Shown: positions 7,728-16,111 of the stretch, piece after piece
Layout of the letters: the number at the start of each line of letters is the position of its first letter
Numbering within the stretch: the first letter of the stretch is position 1
From: an uncultured Lachnospiraceae bacterium
GTDB taxonomy: Bacteria; Bacillota; Clostridia; Lachnospirales; Lachnospiraceae
Assembly: GCA_937950565.1 (NCBI GenBank)
Contig: CALFCS010000023.1
Location: 1-49,696, forward strand
Length of the DNA stretch: 49,696 bases
Direction of reading: 5' to 3'
The notes under the pieces: generated by a model
Seen by the model: the letters and a program-made list of their open reading frames with translations, nothing else
What the model was told of the DNA's origin: nothing
The model's database searches: none
Position numbers and translations under genes: made by a program

Positions 7728-7779
7728 AGAAGCGGAAGGACTTGCAGACTCCCCTGCAAAGCCCTCCGCTTCTTTTTTC
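7728..7779 (+). terminator. Rho-independent terminator after the YbjQ-like gene
   Basis: A long stem starts AGAAGCGGAAGGACTTGCAG and is closed by CTGCAAAGCCCTCCGCTTCT, followed by TTTTTT. On the opposite strand the same hairpin could also stop transcription from trxA. Confidence 0.85.
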
Positions 7780-7820
7780 TTTTTCCTTCTTTTGCTTTCT
7801 TCTGTAAAATTCTGTGCTCT

Positions 7821-8129
7821 CTACTTCAGCATTTCCAATATTTCATTCTTTGGTTTCGCACCAACTTCCCGTTTTACAGCCTGTCCGTCTTTAAATACCA
7901 TAAGCGTCGGAATCGACATTACCCGGTACTCTCTTGCAAGCTCCGGCTGCTCGTCTACATCTATTTTGCAGACCTTTGCATCTTTCATTTCTTCCGCAAT
8001 CTCCTCCAGAACCGGAGCCACCATCTGGCACGGTCCACACCAGGTTGCCCAGAAATCTACCAGTACCGGCATCTTTGCATCTAATACTTCTTCTTTAAAA
8101 TTTTCTTTTGTCACATGAACAACTGCCAT
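7821..8129 (-). CDS. trxA: Thioredoxin
   Basis: A classical 102-residue thioredoxin, a cytoplasmic disulfide reductase. The active site is FWATWCGPCQMVAPVLEEIA (Cys about residues 31 and 34), with the cis-proline in MSIPTLMVFKDG and the conserved C-terminal GA-P region. Length is standard. AAAGGAAG lies about 8 bases before the ATG. Confidence 0.96.
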   Translation of the reverse strand: MAVVHVTKENFKEEVLDAKMPVLVDFWATWCGPCQMVAPVLEEIAEEMKDAKVCKIDVDEQPELAREYRVMSIPTLMVFKDGQAVKREVGAKPKNEILEMLK

Positions 8130-8246
8130 AATTTTTCTTCCTTTCTTCTGTCTTCTTTTTTGCTACATTCTTTTCCCGTATATCATTTTATTATACACAT
8201 TTTCTCTGAAAATACTATATTTTTCACAGAATCCCAGTATAACAGT

Positions 8247-9320
8247 TCAGACACGCCCATTCGCAAAGGCCGCTACTATGGCTGAACTGTTATGAATCCC
8301 AAGATATTCACCAACCATGTGGAATTCATCTTCATAAATACAGTTATCCAGTGTGCCGTCCTGTATTTTTCTCCTGCACTCCTCATAGTCCATCCAGAGT
8401 ACCTCTTCCACCTCAGATTCCTGAAGTGTCAGATTTTTCACATCAACCGGCTCTGTATAAACATAAACTGAGCTAATCTCTTTATCCCGAAACATCCTGC
8501 CGTAAAATACAGCTTCGAAGGCTCCCGGATGGATGCCGACATAATGAAGCTGTTCCTCCTCTGCCTGGATTCCAAGTTCTTCCGCAAGCTCTCTCACTGC
8601 TGCCGAAAGCGGTTTGTCTCCCGTCTCCACATGCCCTGCTGAGGAAATATCATAACACCCGGGATTTGAATCCTTACAGGCACTTCTCTTCTGAAGCAGC
8701 ACATCATAATCACTTAATTTCCCTTCTTCTGCATGCTTTCTGACAATCCATGTATGGACCGTTGCATGAATACTTCCCTCCCGGTGGGCAACCCCACGCT
8801 CTCTTACAATTCCCGTTTTACTTCCGTCTTCATTCAAAATATCAAAAAGCTCCATCGGCTTCCCATTCAAAGCGGCGGACACCAGTGTGTCATGTCCGTC
8901 ATAGACCAGTTTCAACGAGAAGAAATCATAATCTTCATCAATGAGCCGGAAGAAAATCTTATCCCCTTCCCATATGTTCAGATTCCACACCTGCTCGATA
9001 TCCACCCATTCCAGTTCCCCTTCATCGCATGCGATTGGTTCTCCCTCGAATCCATCAGCCGTAAACAGGGACATATATTCTGTTACCCCATTTCCTGAAA
9101 CAAAGGTTACAATTCCTCTATACCGATAAGAAGTAAGCGTGTATCCCGTCTCCTCCTTCACTTCACGAAGCAAACATTCTTCTGGGCTTTCATCCGCCTC
9201 AAAATGTCCTCCCACGCCAATCCATTTATCCTTGTTCACATCATTTTTCTTGACTGTGCGGTGAAGCATCAGATATTTCCCATCTTTTTCGATATAACAA
9301 AGTGTACTTAATTCGGCCAT
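8247..9320 (-). CDS. Double Nudix hydrolase: MutT-like domain fused to an IPP-isomerase-like Nudix domain
   Basis: This 357-residue protein holds two Nudix domains. The first (about residues 1-150) resembles 8-oxo-dGTP diphosphatases and has a full Nudix box, G-H-F-E-A-D-E-x7-REVKEETGY. The second (about 155-345) begins ELFDILNEDGSKTGIVRERG and has HATVHTWIV, like YfcD/IDI-type Nudix proteins; its box is G-HVETG-D-x7-RELAEELGI with Asp in place of the usual first Glu. Substrates cannot be told from sequence; house-cleaning of damaged nucleotides is plausible for the first domain. The start at 9320 is chosen because of AGAGGAAG just upstream and the homologous N-terminus (MAELSTLCYIEKDGKYLML). 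Confidence 0.87.
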   Translation of the reverse strand: MAELSTLCYIEKDGKYLMLHRTVKKNDVNKDKWIGVGGHFEADESPEECLLREVKEETGYTLTSYRYRGIVTFVSGNGVTEYMSLFTADGFEGEPIACDEGELEWVDIEQVWNLNIWEGDKIFFRLIDEDYDFFSLKLVYDGHDTLVSAALNGKPMELFDILNEDGSKTGIVRERGVAHREGSIHATVHTWIVRKHAEEGKLSDYDVLLQKRSACKDSNPGCYDISSAGHVETGDKPLSAAVRELAEELGIQAEEEQLHYVGIHPGAFEAVFYGRMFRDKEISSVYVYTEPVDVKNLTLQESEVEEVLWMDYEECRRKIQDGTLDNCIYEDEFHMVGEYLGIHNSSAIVAAFANGRV

Positions 9321-9400
9321 TTTCTTCCTCTCTTCTATTTTCAATATTCTCTGAAAATGTTATCATGGTTTTATCTTACATGAAATACAGGAGAAATGCA

Positions 9401-10288
9401 ATGAATCGCACGATTGAATACAATATAGATGTGGCTGCCTGCGGTCTGCGGGTAGAACAATTTTTAAAAAGAAAAGGGTATTCCTCTCAGAATCTGACGG
9501 AAATTAAACGTATGCCCAAAAGCGTTCTTGTAAATGGACAGCACTACTACATGCGCGACAAGCTGAACACCGGTGACCACCTCACCATTCAAATCTGTGA
9601 AACCAAATGCTCGGAGAAAATTCCTCCGGTGAAGCTTCCTCTAGATATTTTATATGAAGATGAAGATATCATTGTCCTGAATAAAGCAGCCGGAATGCCG
9701 ATTCATCCTTCCTTAAATCATTATACAAATTCCCTTGCCAATGCTCTTGCGTGGTACTATCAGGAGCAGGGAAAGCCATTTATTTTCCGCTGCTGCAACC
9801 GGTTGGACCGGGATACTTCTGGTGTCACAGTTGTGGCCAAACATCTGGTAAGTGGAAATATTCTGTCTGCCGCTACATTTAAACGGGAAATCCACCGGGA
9901 ATATCTAGCCATTGTACGTGGTCGTGTCACCCCACCATCCGGAACTATCACGGCTCCCCTCGCACGGAAACCGGGCACGATTATTGAGCGGATTGTAGAC
10001 TTTGAAAACGGAGAGCCTGCAATTACCCATTACAAGGTTGTGGAAGAAAAAAACGGGCACAGCCTTGTTTCCCTCTGCCTGGAAACCGGCCGTACCCACC
10101 AAATCCGTATTCATATGAAATATCTGGGATTTCCTCTCATCGGTGATTATCTCTATAACCCCGATATGGAACATATCTCAAGGCAAGCGCTGCATTCCCA
10201 CAGACTGTCTTTTGCCCATCCGATTACTGGAGAACCCATGACCTTTGAGGCTCCTCTTCCGGAAGATATGAAGCGCATATTGTCCTGA
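9401..10288 (+). CDS. RluA-family RNA pseudouridine synthase
   Basis: A 295-residue protein of the RluA/RluD family, which makes pseudouridine in rRNA or tRNA. An S4-like N-terminal segment (VEQFLKRKGYSSQNLTEIKR, then VLVNGQ) precedes the catalytic domain with LYEDEDIIVLNKAAGMPIHPS, CNRLDRDTSGVTVVAKH (catalytic Asp in RLDRDTSG) and the C-terminal TGRTHQIRIHMKYLGFPLIGD. The usual HRLD motif reads NRLD here. The start at 9401 follows AGGAG at 8 bases; the gene is divergent from the double Nudix gene with 80 bases between. The target site is not predictable; several Lachnospiraceae paralogues exist. Confidence 0.92.
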   Translation: MNRTIEYNIDVAACGLRVEQFLKRKGYSSQNLTEIKRMPKSVLVNGQHYYMRDKLNTGDHLTIQICETKCSEKIPPVKLPLDILYEDEDIIVLNKAAGMPIHPSLNHYTNSLANALAWYYQEQGKPFIFRCCNRLDRDTSGVTVVAKHLVSGNILSAATFKREIHREYLAIVRGRVTPPSGTITAPLARKPGTIIERIVDFENGEPAITHYKVVEEKNGHSLVSLCLETGRTHQIRIHMKYLGFPLIGDYLYNPDMEHISRQALHSHRLSFAHPITGEPMTFEAPLPEDMKRILS

Positions 10289-10325
10289 CGCTCCCTTCCG
10301 CTGTGCGGATGCGTCCTTTGCACAA

Positions 10326-11057
10326 TCAAAAAACTCCAAACAACTTTTCCCAGTCGTCTTTTTCTATCACCCGTTCGCTCTTCACGTCTGCATTGGCAAG
10401 CATACTCTCAATCCGGTTTTCAATCGTAATATCCACAAAACGTTCTACATCAATTCCCCGGAGTTCAAAAAAGAGAAGCGGGTTTTCATCAAAGCGGCTG
10501 CCGATTCCATAAAGCGCCGCGGCCACATGTTTACACATCAGCGCCCAGTCCGGACAACTGCATTGAAAGCTTATTTCCCTCGGAGTCGGAAAAAGCCCGC
10601 CTGTATCCAAAAAAAGTTCCTTCAATTCTTCTGGAAAATCTCCATTTAATAATCGTTCCAAATTATCAATCCGGCGGCCACACTTTTCAATCGCCGCCTG
10701 ACAACGCTCTTCTGATAAAGGACTGATATGAATCTCCACCTTATAAGGTGTTTTTCGGCGTCCCTGCACTCTTGCAAGCACTTTGCCCTTTTGTATTTTC
10801 AAATCTACAACAGCCCCGGTTCGTACATACCGTTTCCCTCGCTCCAGACGGCTCTCATAATCCGCATAACGCTCCAGGTTCTCGCACCATGCCTGTCCCC
10901 ACCAGCTGGTTACAATTTTTCTTCCTTTTATCACTATAGGTTCTAACGTCCTGCCCTTTTTCTTTTCCTTCTTCACAGTCAGACTGGCGTTTTTCCTGAT
11001 TTGCGCTGCATCCGGCTGTCTGTAGCTCTGTTCAACATTCCAGTAACTTCTGCTCAT
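10326..11057 (-). CDS. SWIM zinc-finger protein, partner of SNF2 helicase
   Basis: A 243-residue protein whose zinc finger is CSCPDWALMCKHVAAALYG (about residues 163-181), the CxCx(n)CxH signature of SWIM domains. The N-terminal half contains SWWGQAWCENLERYADYESR, typical of the SWIM proteins encoded next to bacterial SNF2 helicases. It follows the helicase on the same strand with a 60-base gap. In many bacteria SWIM and SNF2 parts are fused in one polypeptide, so the two probably act together on nucleic acid; the process is not known. Confidence 0.88.
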   Translation of the reverse strand: MSRSYWNVEQSYRQPDAAQIRKNASLTVKKEKKKGRTLEPIVIKGRKIVTSWWGQAWCENLERYADYESRLERGKRYVRTGAVVDLKIQKGKVLARVQGRRKTPYKVEIHISPLSEERCQAAIEKCGRRIDNLERLLNGDFPEELKELFLDTGGLFPTPREISFQCSCPDWALMCKHVAAALYGIGSRFDENPLLFFELRGIDVERFVDITIENRIESMLANADVKSERVIEKDDWEKLFGVF

Positions 11058-11117
11058 CTATCATTCTCCTATCACAAATTCACTACGAATCAATTCATCA
11101 CTAACCTTTACTACGGA

Positions 11118-13730
11118 TTATACATCCAGCTTCATTACAGACAACAGTTCTGCATTACTCATCTCCGTAATCCAGTTTTCTCCGCCTGAACCAATCACAT
11201 TTTCCGCCAGTTCCCTCTTTGATTCCAGGAGTTCATCGATTTTCTCTTCTATGGTTCCTTTACATACAAGCTTGTGTACCATGACATTCTTCTCCTGCCC
11301 GATACGGTATGCCCGGTCGGTTGCTTGATTCTCTACCGCCGGATTCCACCAGCGGTCAAAATGAATCACATGGCTTGCCTTTGTCAGATTCAATCCAGTT
11401 CCCCCTGCTTTTACAGACAGCACCATGTATGGAACATACTGCTCCCCCTGGAATTTTTCTACCATCTGATTTCTGGCCGCCACAGGAGTTCCGCCATGCA
11501 GGACAAATCCCTGCCGCCCAAATATTTCTGACAGATATTCGCTCAAATAAGCCGTAATCTCCTTAAACTGGGTAAAGACAAGCACTCTCTCCCGCTTATC
11601 GCGGATCGTCTCACACAATTCCCGGAGCAGCGCAAACTTTCCGCTCTCCTTCTCATCATATGTACCCTGCCCCAGATATTGGTCCGGATGATTACAGATT
11701 TGTTTTAATTTTGTCAACGACGCCAATATAATGCCCCGACGCTCCATTCCGTCTGCATTATCTAATCTCCGCGCCAGTTCTGCCACATACTTTCGATAAA
11801 GCACCATTTGCTTCTTCGATAAGGAAACATAGTCCCTCTGCTCTATTTTTTCTGGAAGATCAGCGATGATGCTCTTATCGGTTTTGACTCTTCGCAGCAT
11901 AAATGGCGAAATCATAGCTTTTAACCTTGCATAACCTTCCGGCCGTTCTTCCAGTCGTCTGCAGTACTCCCGGAATTCCTGGAAACCACCGAGCAGACCC
12001 TTGTTCAGGAAATCAAACAACGACCACAAATTTGTCAAATCATTTTCTATCGGTGTACCTGTCATGGCAATCCGCATGGAGCTTTTAATTTTCTTAATCT
12101 GTCTCGTCTGTTTTGTCACAGGATTTTTAATTGCCTGCGCCTCATCCAGAATCAGACAATCCCACGCAATCTGTTCCAGCTCCAGAATCCGCGCCACCAT
12201 GCCGTAAGTAGTAACAGTCAAAAAGCTTTTATCACTCTTCACCAATTCTCCCAACGCCTTCGCGCCACCACCATGCAGAATTCTCACAGGCATGTCCGGT
12301 GCAAATTTCTCTGACTCCTTCTGCCAGTTTCCAAGAAGTGATGCTGGAACTACAAGCAAGGCTCTTGCATTCTTCTTTGTTTTCCGGAGTTTTTCAAGAT
12401 ATGCAAGTACCTGCACGGTCTTTCCAAGACCCATGTCATCTGCAAGACATGCGCCAAAGCCCAGCTTATCCATATAATTCAGCCAGGTATATCCTGATTT
12501 CTGATATGGGCGAAGCTGTGCGTGAAAAGACTTCGGTACAATCGCAGAGCGGATATTTTTTGGTGCGCGTAAGTCCTTCAGAAGACCGGACAGCCATGCC
12601 CCATTTGTTACAATTGGTCCTACATCTGCCAAAGCCTCATTCTGCCCGCTGTTCATCCCCATTCGAAGAGCCTGCATCAATGTCAAGTCGCCTTTATACT
12701 CCTCCATATCCTGAAGCAGCTTTTCCAACCGTTTGTGATCAATCTCAACCCATTTCCCCTTCAGATACGCAAGTCCCTCTGTCTGCGCAAGCAATGTCTC
12801 TATCTCTTCTCTCGTAAGAGGAATACCATCTACTGTAAGCCGGGGAACCATCTGCAGAATTGAATCCATTCCCAGAAGCGCGGGCTTCTTCTCCCCAAGG
12901 TTCACGGACATCGCAATATGATATGAATTCTTCTTCCACCAGTTTGGAATCCGACAGACAATTCCAGCCTTCTCAATGGCAGGAACATCCTTTAGTATCT
13001 CCCATGCCTCATCTGATGTCAGACGCAATGGATGGAACATTTCTCCTTTCGCCACAAATTCACCCACAAGCGCCGAGGCCTCCGACGCTCTGTTCAAACA
13101 AGACAATAACTCTAATAACTTTGTCCTGTCTTCCTTGTATTCTGTGAGCGCATACTGCAACGGCATATGCTTCACTTTTCCGCGTCTGTCCTTCGTTGCA
13201 TAAGTTGCAAGAAAAGCAAATGGATAATCCCCTTCCTCACTTTCCACCAAATGAAAAAAGATACGCTCTGCCGCTTTCAGATGCTGGCTTTTGTCAGCAA
13301 AATATAGCGCAGCCGTACCTTCGTAACAACTAATCTCCTCACTGAAAACCTGCTGAAGCTGTGCGAAAAGCTTCTTAAGCCAGACCGCCGTTACATACTC
13401 TGAGCCAAAAGTAAACGGGACTGCAGACAGCAGCCGTTCCACAACATCTATCTCTAACGGAACGATAACCTTTTCTCTTAGAATTTCAATATCCGGAATA
13501 CGTGTCAGCTGGCGAAGGAAAACATCTGCCACCATATACAAATAATTTCCTGCCTGATCAAGCCATACAGGACGTTCCTCAAATCCAAGATTGTAAAGCG
13601 CTCTGGCAGGAGATTCCTGAAACTTATCCCTCCAGCGCCGTACAGCATCGGAATAAATCCCGTCTCGTTCATCCAAAAGAAATCCATCTTCCGTAAATAC
13701 AAAATATAATTTTTCTGTTTCTGTCTTCAC
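11118..13730 (-). CDS. SNF2-family DEAD-like helicase/ATPase
   Basis: An 870-residue SNF2 ATPase. The first 350-400 residues form a helicase-associated region rich in aromatic and charged residues. The motor follows: LADDMGLGKTVQVLAYL (Walker A), LVVPASLLGNWQKE, ILDEAQAIKNP (DEAQ Walker B), MTGTPIENDLTNLWSLFDF, then the second RecA lobe with VFTQFKEITAYLSEYL, SVKAGGTGLNL and RWWNPAVENQATDRAYRIGQ. All motor motifs are intact. No SWIM finger is in this protein; it is supplied by the next gene. Bacterial SNF2 proteins translocate on double-stranded DNA and may displace bound proteins such as RNA polymerase. Confidence 0.94.
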   Translation of the reverse strand: MKTETEKLYFVFTEDGFLLDERDGIYSDAVRRWRDKFQESPARALYNLGFEERPVWLDQAGNYLYMVADVFLRQLTRIPDIEILREKVIVPLEIDVVERLLSAVPFTFGSEYVTAVWLKKLFAQLQQVFSEEISCYEGTAALYFADKSQHLKAAERIFFHLVESEEGDYPFAFLATYATKDRRGKVKHMPLQYALTEYKEDRTKLLELLSCLNRASEASALVGEFVAKGEMFHPLRLTSDEAWEILKDVPAIEKAGIVCRIPNWWKKNSYHIAMSVNLGEKKPALLGMDSILQMVPRLTVDGIPLTREEIETLLAQTEGLAYLKGKWVEIDHKRLEKLLQDMEEYKGDLTLMQALRMGMNSGQNEALADVGPIVTNGAWLSGLLKDLRAPKNIRSAIVPKSFHAQLRPYQKSGYTWLNYMDKLGFGACLADDMGLGKTVQVLAYLEKLRKTKKNARALLVVPASLLGNWQKESEKFAPDMPVRILHGGGAKALGELVKSDKSFLTVTTYGMVARILELEQIAWDCLILDEAQAIKNPVTKQTRQIKKIKSSMRIAMTGTPIENDLTNLWSLFDFLNKGLLGGFQEFREYCRRLEERPEGYARLKAMISPFMLRRVKTDKSIIADLPEKIEQRDYVSLSKKQMVLYRKYVAELARRLDNADGMERRGIILASLTKLKQICNHPDQYLGQGTYDEKESGKFALLRELCETIRDKRERVLVFTQFKEITAYLSEYLSEIFGRQGFVLHGGTPVAARNQMVEKFQGEQYVPYMVLSVKAGGTGLNLTKASHVIHFDRWWNPAVENQATDRAYRIGQEKNVMVHKLVCKGTIEEKIDELLESKRELAENVIGSGGENWITEMSNAELLSVMKLDV

Positions 13731-13812
13731 TAATATCTTTATCCTTCTTATTTATGTTTTCTTTTTATTCTAATGCTGTTTTCAGGAAATAGCAACGACT
13801 ATTTTACACCTG

Positions 13813-15096
13813 TTATATCCTTGCCCGAACCATCACATCCAATACAAATTTTCCATTGTCTGTATAACAGAACATCTCTCCGTCAAGTCTTGCAGCCGCC
13901 TCCTGTATCGTTGGCAGTCCAAAGCCATGTCCAGCTTCCTTCTTATCCGTCCCTGGGAGTGTCCCCTTTTCCACATATAAATCTTTCCTGCACGTATTTT
14001 TTATCCGAATAATTAAATAATCCCTGCTATATTTCATCTGCACCGAAGCAAATCTTTCCTCCACCGGCAGTTCCTTTGACGCCTCCCACGCATTTTCCAA
14101 CCCATTAGAAAGAATCTGGCATAATTCCATATAGTGAAGTTCTTCCTCCCCCAGTCGGATATCCAGCTTCAGATTTACTCCCAGCTCATGGAATCTATGA
14201 ACATAGCGGCTGAAAATAGCATTTAAATACATATTTGCACAAAACGACTTGAATACCGGCTCCATCTCAGATTCCATATTCTTCAGGTACGCTGCCGCTT
14301 CCTCCGTCTTTCCCATTGACAGAAGTCCTGACAATGTAACAATATGACCTTTCATATTATGTTTTATTTTCCTTATCTGCTGCTGGCTTTCAAGCCGCAT
14401 CTCCAGTGAATGTTTCTGCTCTGACAAAATCCTCTCGCTCTGCTGTTTTTTATGAAGCTGGAGCTGTCTGTAAAGAGCTGTAAACATTGTTGCATAAGTA
14501 AAGAACATAAGAAGCAGAAGCAGCACGCATACCGGAGCATCCTCCGGCCGCTCTGAGATATTAGAAGGATAGTTCACTACAATTACCAACAGCACATAAT
14601 ACAATGCAGTCATGCCTGCAAAAATGCCCCACCCTTTATCCACTGTATCCTGCAACTCCAGATAAGATTTCCAAAAGTAATGATAGATACAATATTCCAA
14701 AAGCGGAAATAGAATCAGTCTGCTTATAAGCATCAATACATACTGTCCTCCACCCAAATAAACATCCAACAGGTTTGTCACCGCCATAAGCCACAGGCAG
14801 GAAGTATCCGCCAGACAAAAAGTAAGCAGAAATTTTCCTTTCCTGTCTGCAGAAAGCAGCCAGAAATAGAGAAAACTCGGAATGGAACAGGTAAAAAGAA
14901 ACAGCTTTCCCATCCGTTCAAATCCTAACACAACCAGACCGATTCCATTTAAAATCATTAATGCTCCCATTCCTGCAACTGCCAGAATTACTGTCTTCCT
15001 TCTATTGTAACGCGACCGGAATAACATAATAAATATAAAAATAACATGAAACATACCCCAATAAATAGACACATCTCGCAATAAAGGATTTCCCAT
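13813..15096 (-). CDS. Sensor histidine kinase, AgrC/ComD-like with GHKL domain
   Basis: A 427-residue membrane kinase. The first ~200 residues hold about six hydrophobic segments, the multi-pass sensor of peptide-sensing kinases. The phosphoacceptor His is in QIRKIKHNMKGHIVTLSGLL, the N box is ILSNGLENAWEAS, and the G box is AGHGFGLPTIQEAA. It pairs with the LytTR regulator directly upstream: the ATG overlaps that stop (TGATG) and GGAGG lies 8 bases before it. No agrB, agrD or other signal-peptide gene is visible nearby, so the ligand is unknown. Confidence 0.9.
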   Translation of the reverse strand: MGNPLLRDVSIYWGMFHVIFIFIMLFRSRYNRRKTVILAVAGMGALMILNGIGLVVLGFERMGKLFLFTCSIPSFLYFWLLSADRKGKFLLTFCLADTSCLWLMAVTNLLDVYLGGGQYVLMLISRLILFPLLEYCIYHYFWKSYLELQDTVDKGWGIFAGMTALYYVLLVIVVNYPSNISERPEDAPVCVLLLLLMFFTYATMFTALYRQLQLHKKQQSERILSEQKHSLEMRLESQQQIRKIKHNMKGHIVTLSGLLSMGKTEEAAAYLKNMESEMEPVFKSFCANMYLNAIFSRYVHRFHELGVNLKLDIRLGEEELHYMELCQILSNGLENAWEASKELPVEERFASVQMKYSRDYLIIRIKNTCRKDLYVEKGTLPGTDKKEAGHGFGLPTIQEAAARLDGEMFCYTDNGKFVLDVMVRARI

Positions 15097-15794
15097 CACT
15101 CTACCTCCTCAAACAGGACTTCCTGATATCTGTCTTTCACCTGTTTGTAATAACGCCTGGATATCGGTATTCTGTTGTCACGAATCAACATCTCTTTCCC
15201 AATTATACTCTCCACGTAATATAAATTAACGAGAAAGCTTTGATGGCAGCGGCAGAACATATCGTTGCACATCTTGTCCTCCAGTTCGTCCAATTTCCCT
15301 GTACATTCCTGCACGGTACCATCCTTGCAGTAAATAAAAAGGGTATGCCCTCTGCTGCTGATATATAAGATTCTTCCGTAAGGAATCGTGCCTGTCTCAC
15401 CTTTCCATTTGAAGGGAAGACTCTGTTCCCTGTCACGCGCAAGATTTCTCGACACACGCTCTAACAAACGGTCAATTTCCTCCTTCCCTACCGGCTTCAA
15501 CAGATACTGAACTGCATAAAGATCATAGGCTTCCCTGTAAAAATCATTGCTGGTGGATACAAAACAGATAGCCGCATCTGTATCTTTATCTCGGATTTTC
15601 TCTGCCAGCTCAATCCCACTCATAGAATCCTCTATGTAAATATCAAGCAGATACAGTTCAAAATGAATCTGTTTCTCATCCACGTCTGCCAAGAGCTCCT
15701 CTGCCCGGAAATATGTCCTGACATCATGGCCCTGCAATAAGATTTTCATCTGTATTATATCTTCTTGACAATCATCGCAGACCGCTATCCTCAT
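15096..15794 (-). CDS. LytTR-family response regulator (AgrA-like)
   Basis: A 232-residue regulator: receiver domain (about 1-120; acidic pair DD at 8-9 in AVCDDCQED, phosphoacceptor Asp in LYLLDIYIEDSMSGIEL, Lys in YLLKPVGKEE) and a LytTR DNA-binding domain (about 130-230; ILYISSRGHTLFIYCKDG, FCRCHQSFLVNLYYVESI, IPISRRYYKQVKDRYQ). LytTR proteins bind pairs of short direct repeats, and a 60-bp tandem repeat lies 50-155 bases upstream of this gene, so autoregulation is plausible. The nearby SLH surface-protein genes are possible targets by position only. Confidence 0.92.
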   Translation of the reverse strand: MRIAVCDDCQEDIIQMKILLQGHDVRTYFRAEELLADVDEKQIHFELYLLDIYIEDSMSGIELAEKIRDKDTDAAICFVSTSNDFYREAYDLYAVQYLLKPVGKEEIDRLLERVSRNLARDREQSLPFKWKGETGTIPYGRILYISSRGHTLFIYCKDGTVQECTGKLDELEDKMCNDMFCRCHQSFLVNLYYVESIIGKEMLIRDNRIPISRRYYKQVKDRYQEVLFEEVE

Positions 15795-15842
15795 AAACCT
15801 CTCCTCGCTCTCTTTTCACTGGTTTCTGATTACTTCTCTGAA

Positions 15843-15950
15843 ATGTTCTCACTAGGCTCGTGTGATACCTCGCCAAGTGTTCACATTATACCACAAGGGC
15901 ATATGTTCTCACTAGGCTCGTGTGATACCTCGCCAAGTGTTCACATTATA
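15843..15950. repeat. Tandem repeat (about 48 bp conserved, 60-bp period) in the promoter region of the LytTR operon
   Basis: Two copies of ATGTTCTCACTAGGCTCGTG... through TGTTCACATTATA occur exactly 60 bases apart and are identical over about 48 bases. Read in the direction of the regulator gene each copy begins with TATAAT followed by GTGAACACTTGGCGAGG. Within each copy TGTTCTCA and TGTTCACA recur with 34-base spacing. They could be operators for the LytTR regulator or duplicated promoter elements. They lie in the 317-bp gap between the regulator gene and the SLH gene. Confidence 0.85.
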
Positions 15951-15980
15951 TCATATTTCTTTCATCATTTCTCGTGTCAA
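15950..15980 (-). promoter_or_regulatory. Candidate promoter of the two-component operon
   Basis: On the minus strand TTGACA (complement of 15975-15980) is followed after 19 bases by TATGAT, which runs into TATAAT at the edge of the tandem repeat. The -35 box is perfect; spacing is slightly long. Confidence 0.5.
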
Positions 15981-16059
15981 TATTGCATTCGCACAGGTTA
16001 ATTTTGCTATCCATAATTTTGCTATATCCTGGTTTGCCACCACTTTTCGTTTAAAATTA

Positions 16060-16087
16060 ATGCGGCGGGTTTTTGACCCTGCCGCAT
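16060..16087 (-). terminator. Terminator after the first SLH gene
   Basis: The minus strand reads ATGCGGCAGGGT, a CAAAA loop, then ACCCGCCGCAT with one bulged A, followed by TAATTTT. It lies 25 bases beyond the SLH gene stop at 16112. Confidence 0.75.
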
Positions 16088-16111
16088 ATGTGCAATGTAT
16101 AAATGATTTTC

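Noticed and set aside
15843..15950. Tandem repeats as a CRISPR array
   Set aside because: Only two copies, repeats of about 48 bp with a 12-base interval, no cas genes, and position in a promoter.
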